Shown here one piece after another: positions 63,678-64,000 of a DNA stretch of 64,000 nucleotides. Location: positions 50,078 through 114,077 of the forward strand of contig JAIBAU010000007.1 of the NCBI GenBank assembly GCA_019695035.1, written 5' to 3'. The stretch's first letter is position 1. Each line of letters opens with the position of its first letter. Source of the DNA: Caulobacteraceae bacterium. GTDB lineage: Bacteria > Pseudomonadota > Alphaproteobacteria > Caulobacterales > Caulobacteraceae. Position numbers and translations under genes: made by a program. Under the pieces are notes generated by a model. That model searched no databases. It was not told the DNA's origin and saw nothing but the letters and a program-made list of their open reading frames with translations.

Positions 63678-64000
63678 ATGATGATGGACCAGGCCGTTGA
63701 GACCCGGCAACGCAAGGCGGCGGACCGCCTGACGCGAAAACTGCTTTCGCTCGGGCCCCTGCCTGCAGCCGAAATGGATGCGGTCGGCCGCCTTCCGGTC
63801 CAGGTTCGCAGCTTCTCCGCCAACGCCACCTTCGTTCAGGAAGGCGACGATCCCGCACAGTCCTGTCTCGTGCTCGAGGGCTTCGTGTTCCGCTACAAGC
63901 TCGTCCGCAGCGGCGCCCGGCAGATCTCGGCGATCCACATCCCTGGCGACATGCCGGACCTGCAGAGCCTGCATCTGCGGCGCATGGACCACAGCCTGGG
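63678..64000 (+). CDS. Crp/Fnr family regulator, cut by window edge
   Basis: First ~107 residues of a cyclic-nucleotide-binding-fold regulator; the C-terminal DNA-binding part lies outside. The motif block QVRSFSANATFVQEGDDPAQSCLVLEG and the following FRYKLVRSGARQISAIHIPGDMPDL is typical of the family. Three ATG codons in a row (63678, 63681, 63684) leave the start unclear; an in-frame ATG at 63600 has GGGGGG right before it and is another option. Divergent from fixL, so possibly part of the oxygen response. Confidence 0.8.
   Translation, partial: MMMDQAVETRQRKAADRLTRKLLSLGPLPAAEMDAVGRLPVQVRSFSANATFVQEGDDPAQSCLVLEGFVFRYKLVRSGARQISAIHIPGDMPDLQSLHLRRMDHSL

Overview
The window is gene-dense, GC-rich (roughly 68-70% by eye) chromosomal DNA from an alphaproteobacterium. 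Gene content and order point to Caulobacterales, something close to Phenylobacterium, Caulobacter or Brevundimonas: chvI-chvG-hprK-EIIA-HPr, trpF-trpB-trpA-accD-folC-trxA, tsaE-amgK-murU-addB-addA, an OmpA-like porin with a long proline linker, and fixLJ next to cco genes. The genus is an inference. I see no rRNA, tRNA, IS element, prophage or CRISPR array, and no gene-free stretch above about 230 bp.

Layout. 1-6.1 kb (minus): ahcY (cut by the left edge) behind a perfect 20-bp palindrome, two tandem M61-type metallopeptidases, a small exported protein, then HPr and EIIA-Man of an incomplete PTS. 6.2-8.9 kb (minus): hprK-chvG-chvI cell-envelope signalling. 9-16 kb: a 571-aa unknown protein, a zinc-ribbon methyltransferase with a large glycosyltransferase-like protein, an OmpA-family porin with a clear terminator, a lipoprotein and a small exported protein. 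16-18 kb (minus): two SDR enzymes around a pterin dehydratase. 18-23.8 kb (plus): trpF, trpB, two small genes, trpA, accD, a small membrane protein and folC, mostly overlapping. 23.8-34 kb (minus): trxA, then addA-addB-murU-amgK-tsaE-acyltransferase, a translationally coupled run for recombination repair, peptidoglycan recycling and tRNA modification. 34-42.5 kb: DUF1203 protein, 57-aa membrane protein, mmsA, a membrane-anchored thioredoxin-like protein, two tandem DUF885 metalloenzymes and a coiled-coil protein.

42.5-64 kb is a low-oxygen island. FixL (PAS with the heme histidine) and FixJ lie at the right end. A FixK-type regulator lacking the Fe-S cysteines is at 49.2-49.8 kb. The cbb3 oxidase operon ccoN-O-Q-P-G-H-I-S runs from 53.2 to 61.0 kb and ends in an overlapping single-domain receiver. 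A CGTAG-TTCCC-TAGG motif occurs upstream of both fixK and ccoN, as expected for a FixJ target. FixK/FNR-type TTGA-N6-TCAA boxes precede the neighbouring units: a six-gene minus-strand operon, a host-attachment/baeRF-like gene, a degenerate receiver, and a membrane protein-hemN pair; a weaker box precedes a 93-aa membrane protein.

The most unusual unit is that six-gene operon (48498 down to 42864). Every junction overlaps by 4 nt. It encodes a c-type cytochrome, a flavodoxin-fold NAD(P)H oxidoreductase, an AMP/thymidine phosphorylase, a short PRPP synthetase, a beta-CASP metallo-beta-lactamase nuclease and a LysE-type exporter. Read together they suggest, as inference, an oxygen-limitation-induced route from RNA through NMPs to ribose phosphates and PRPP.
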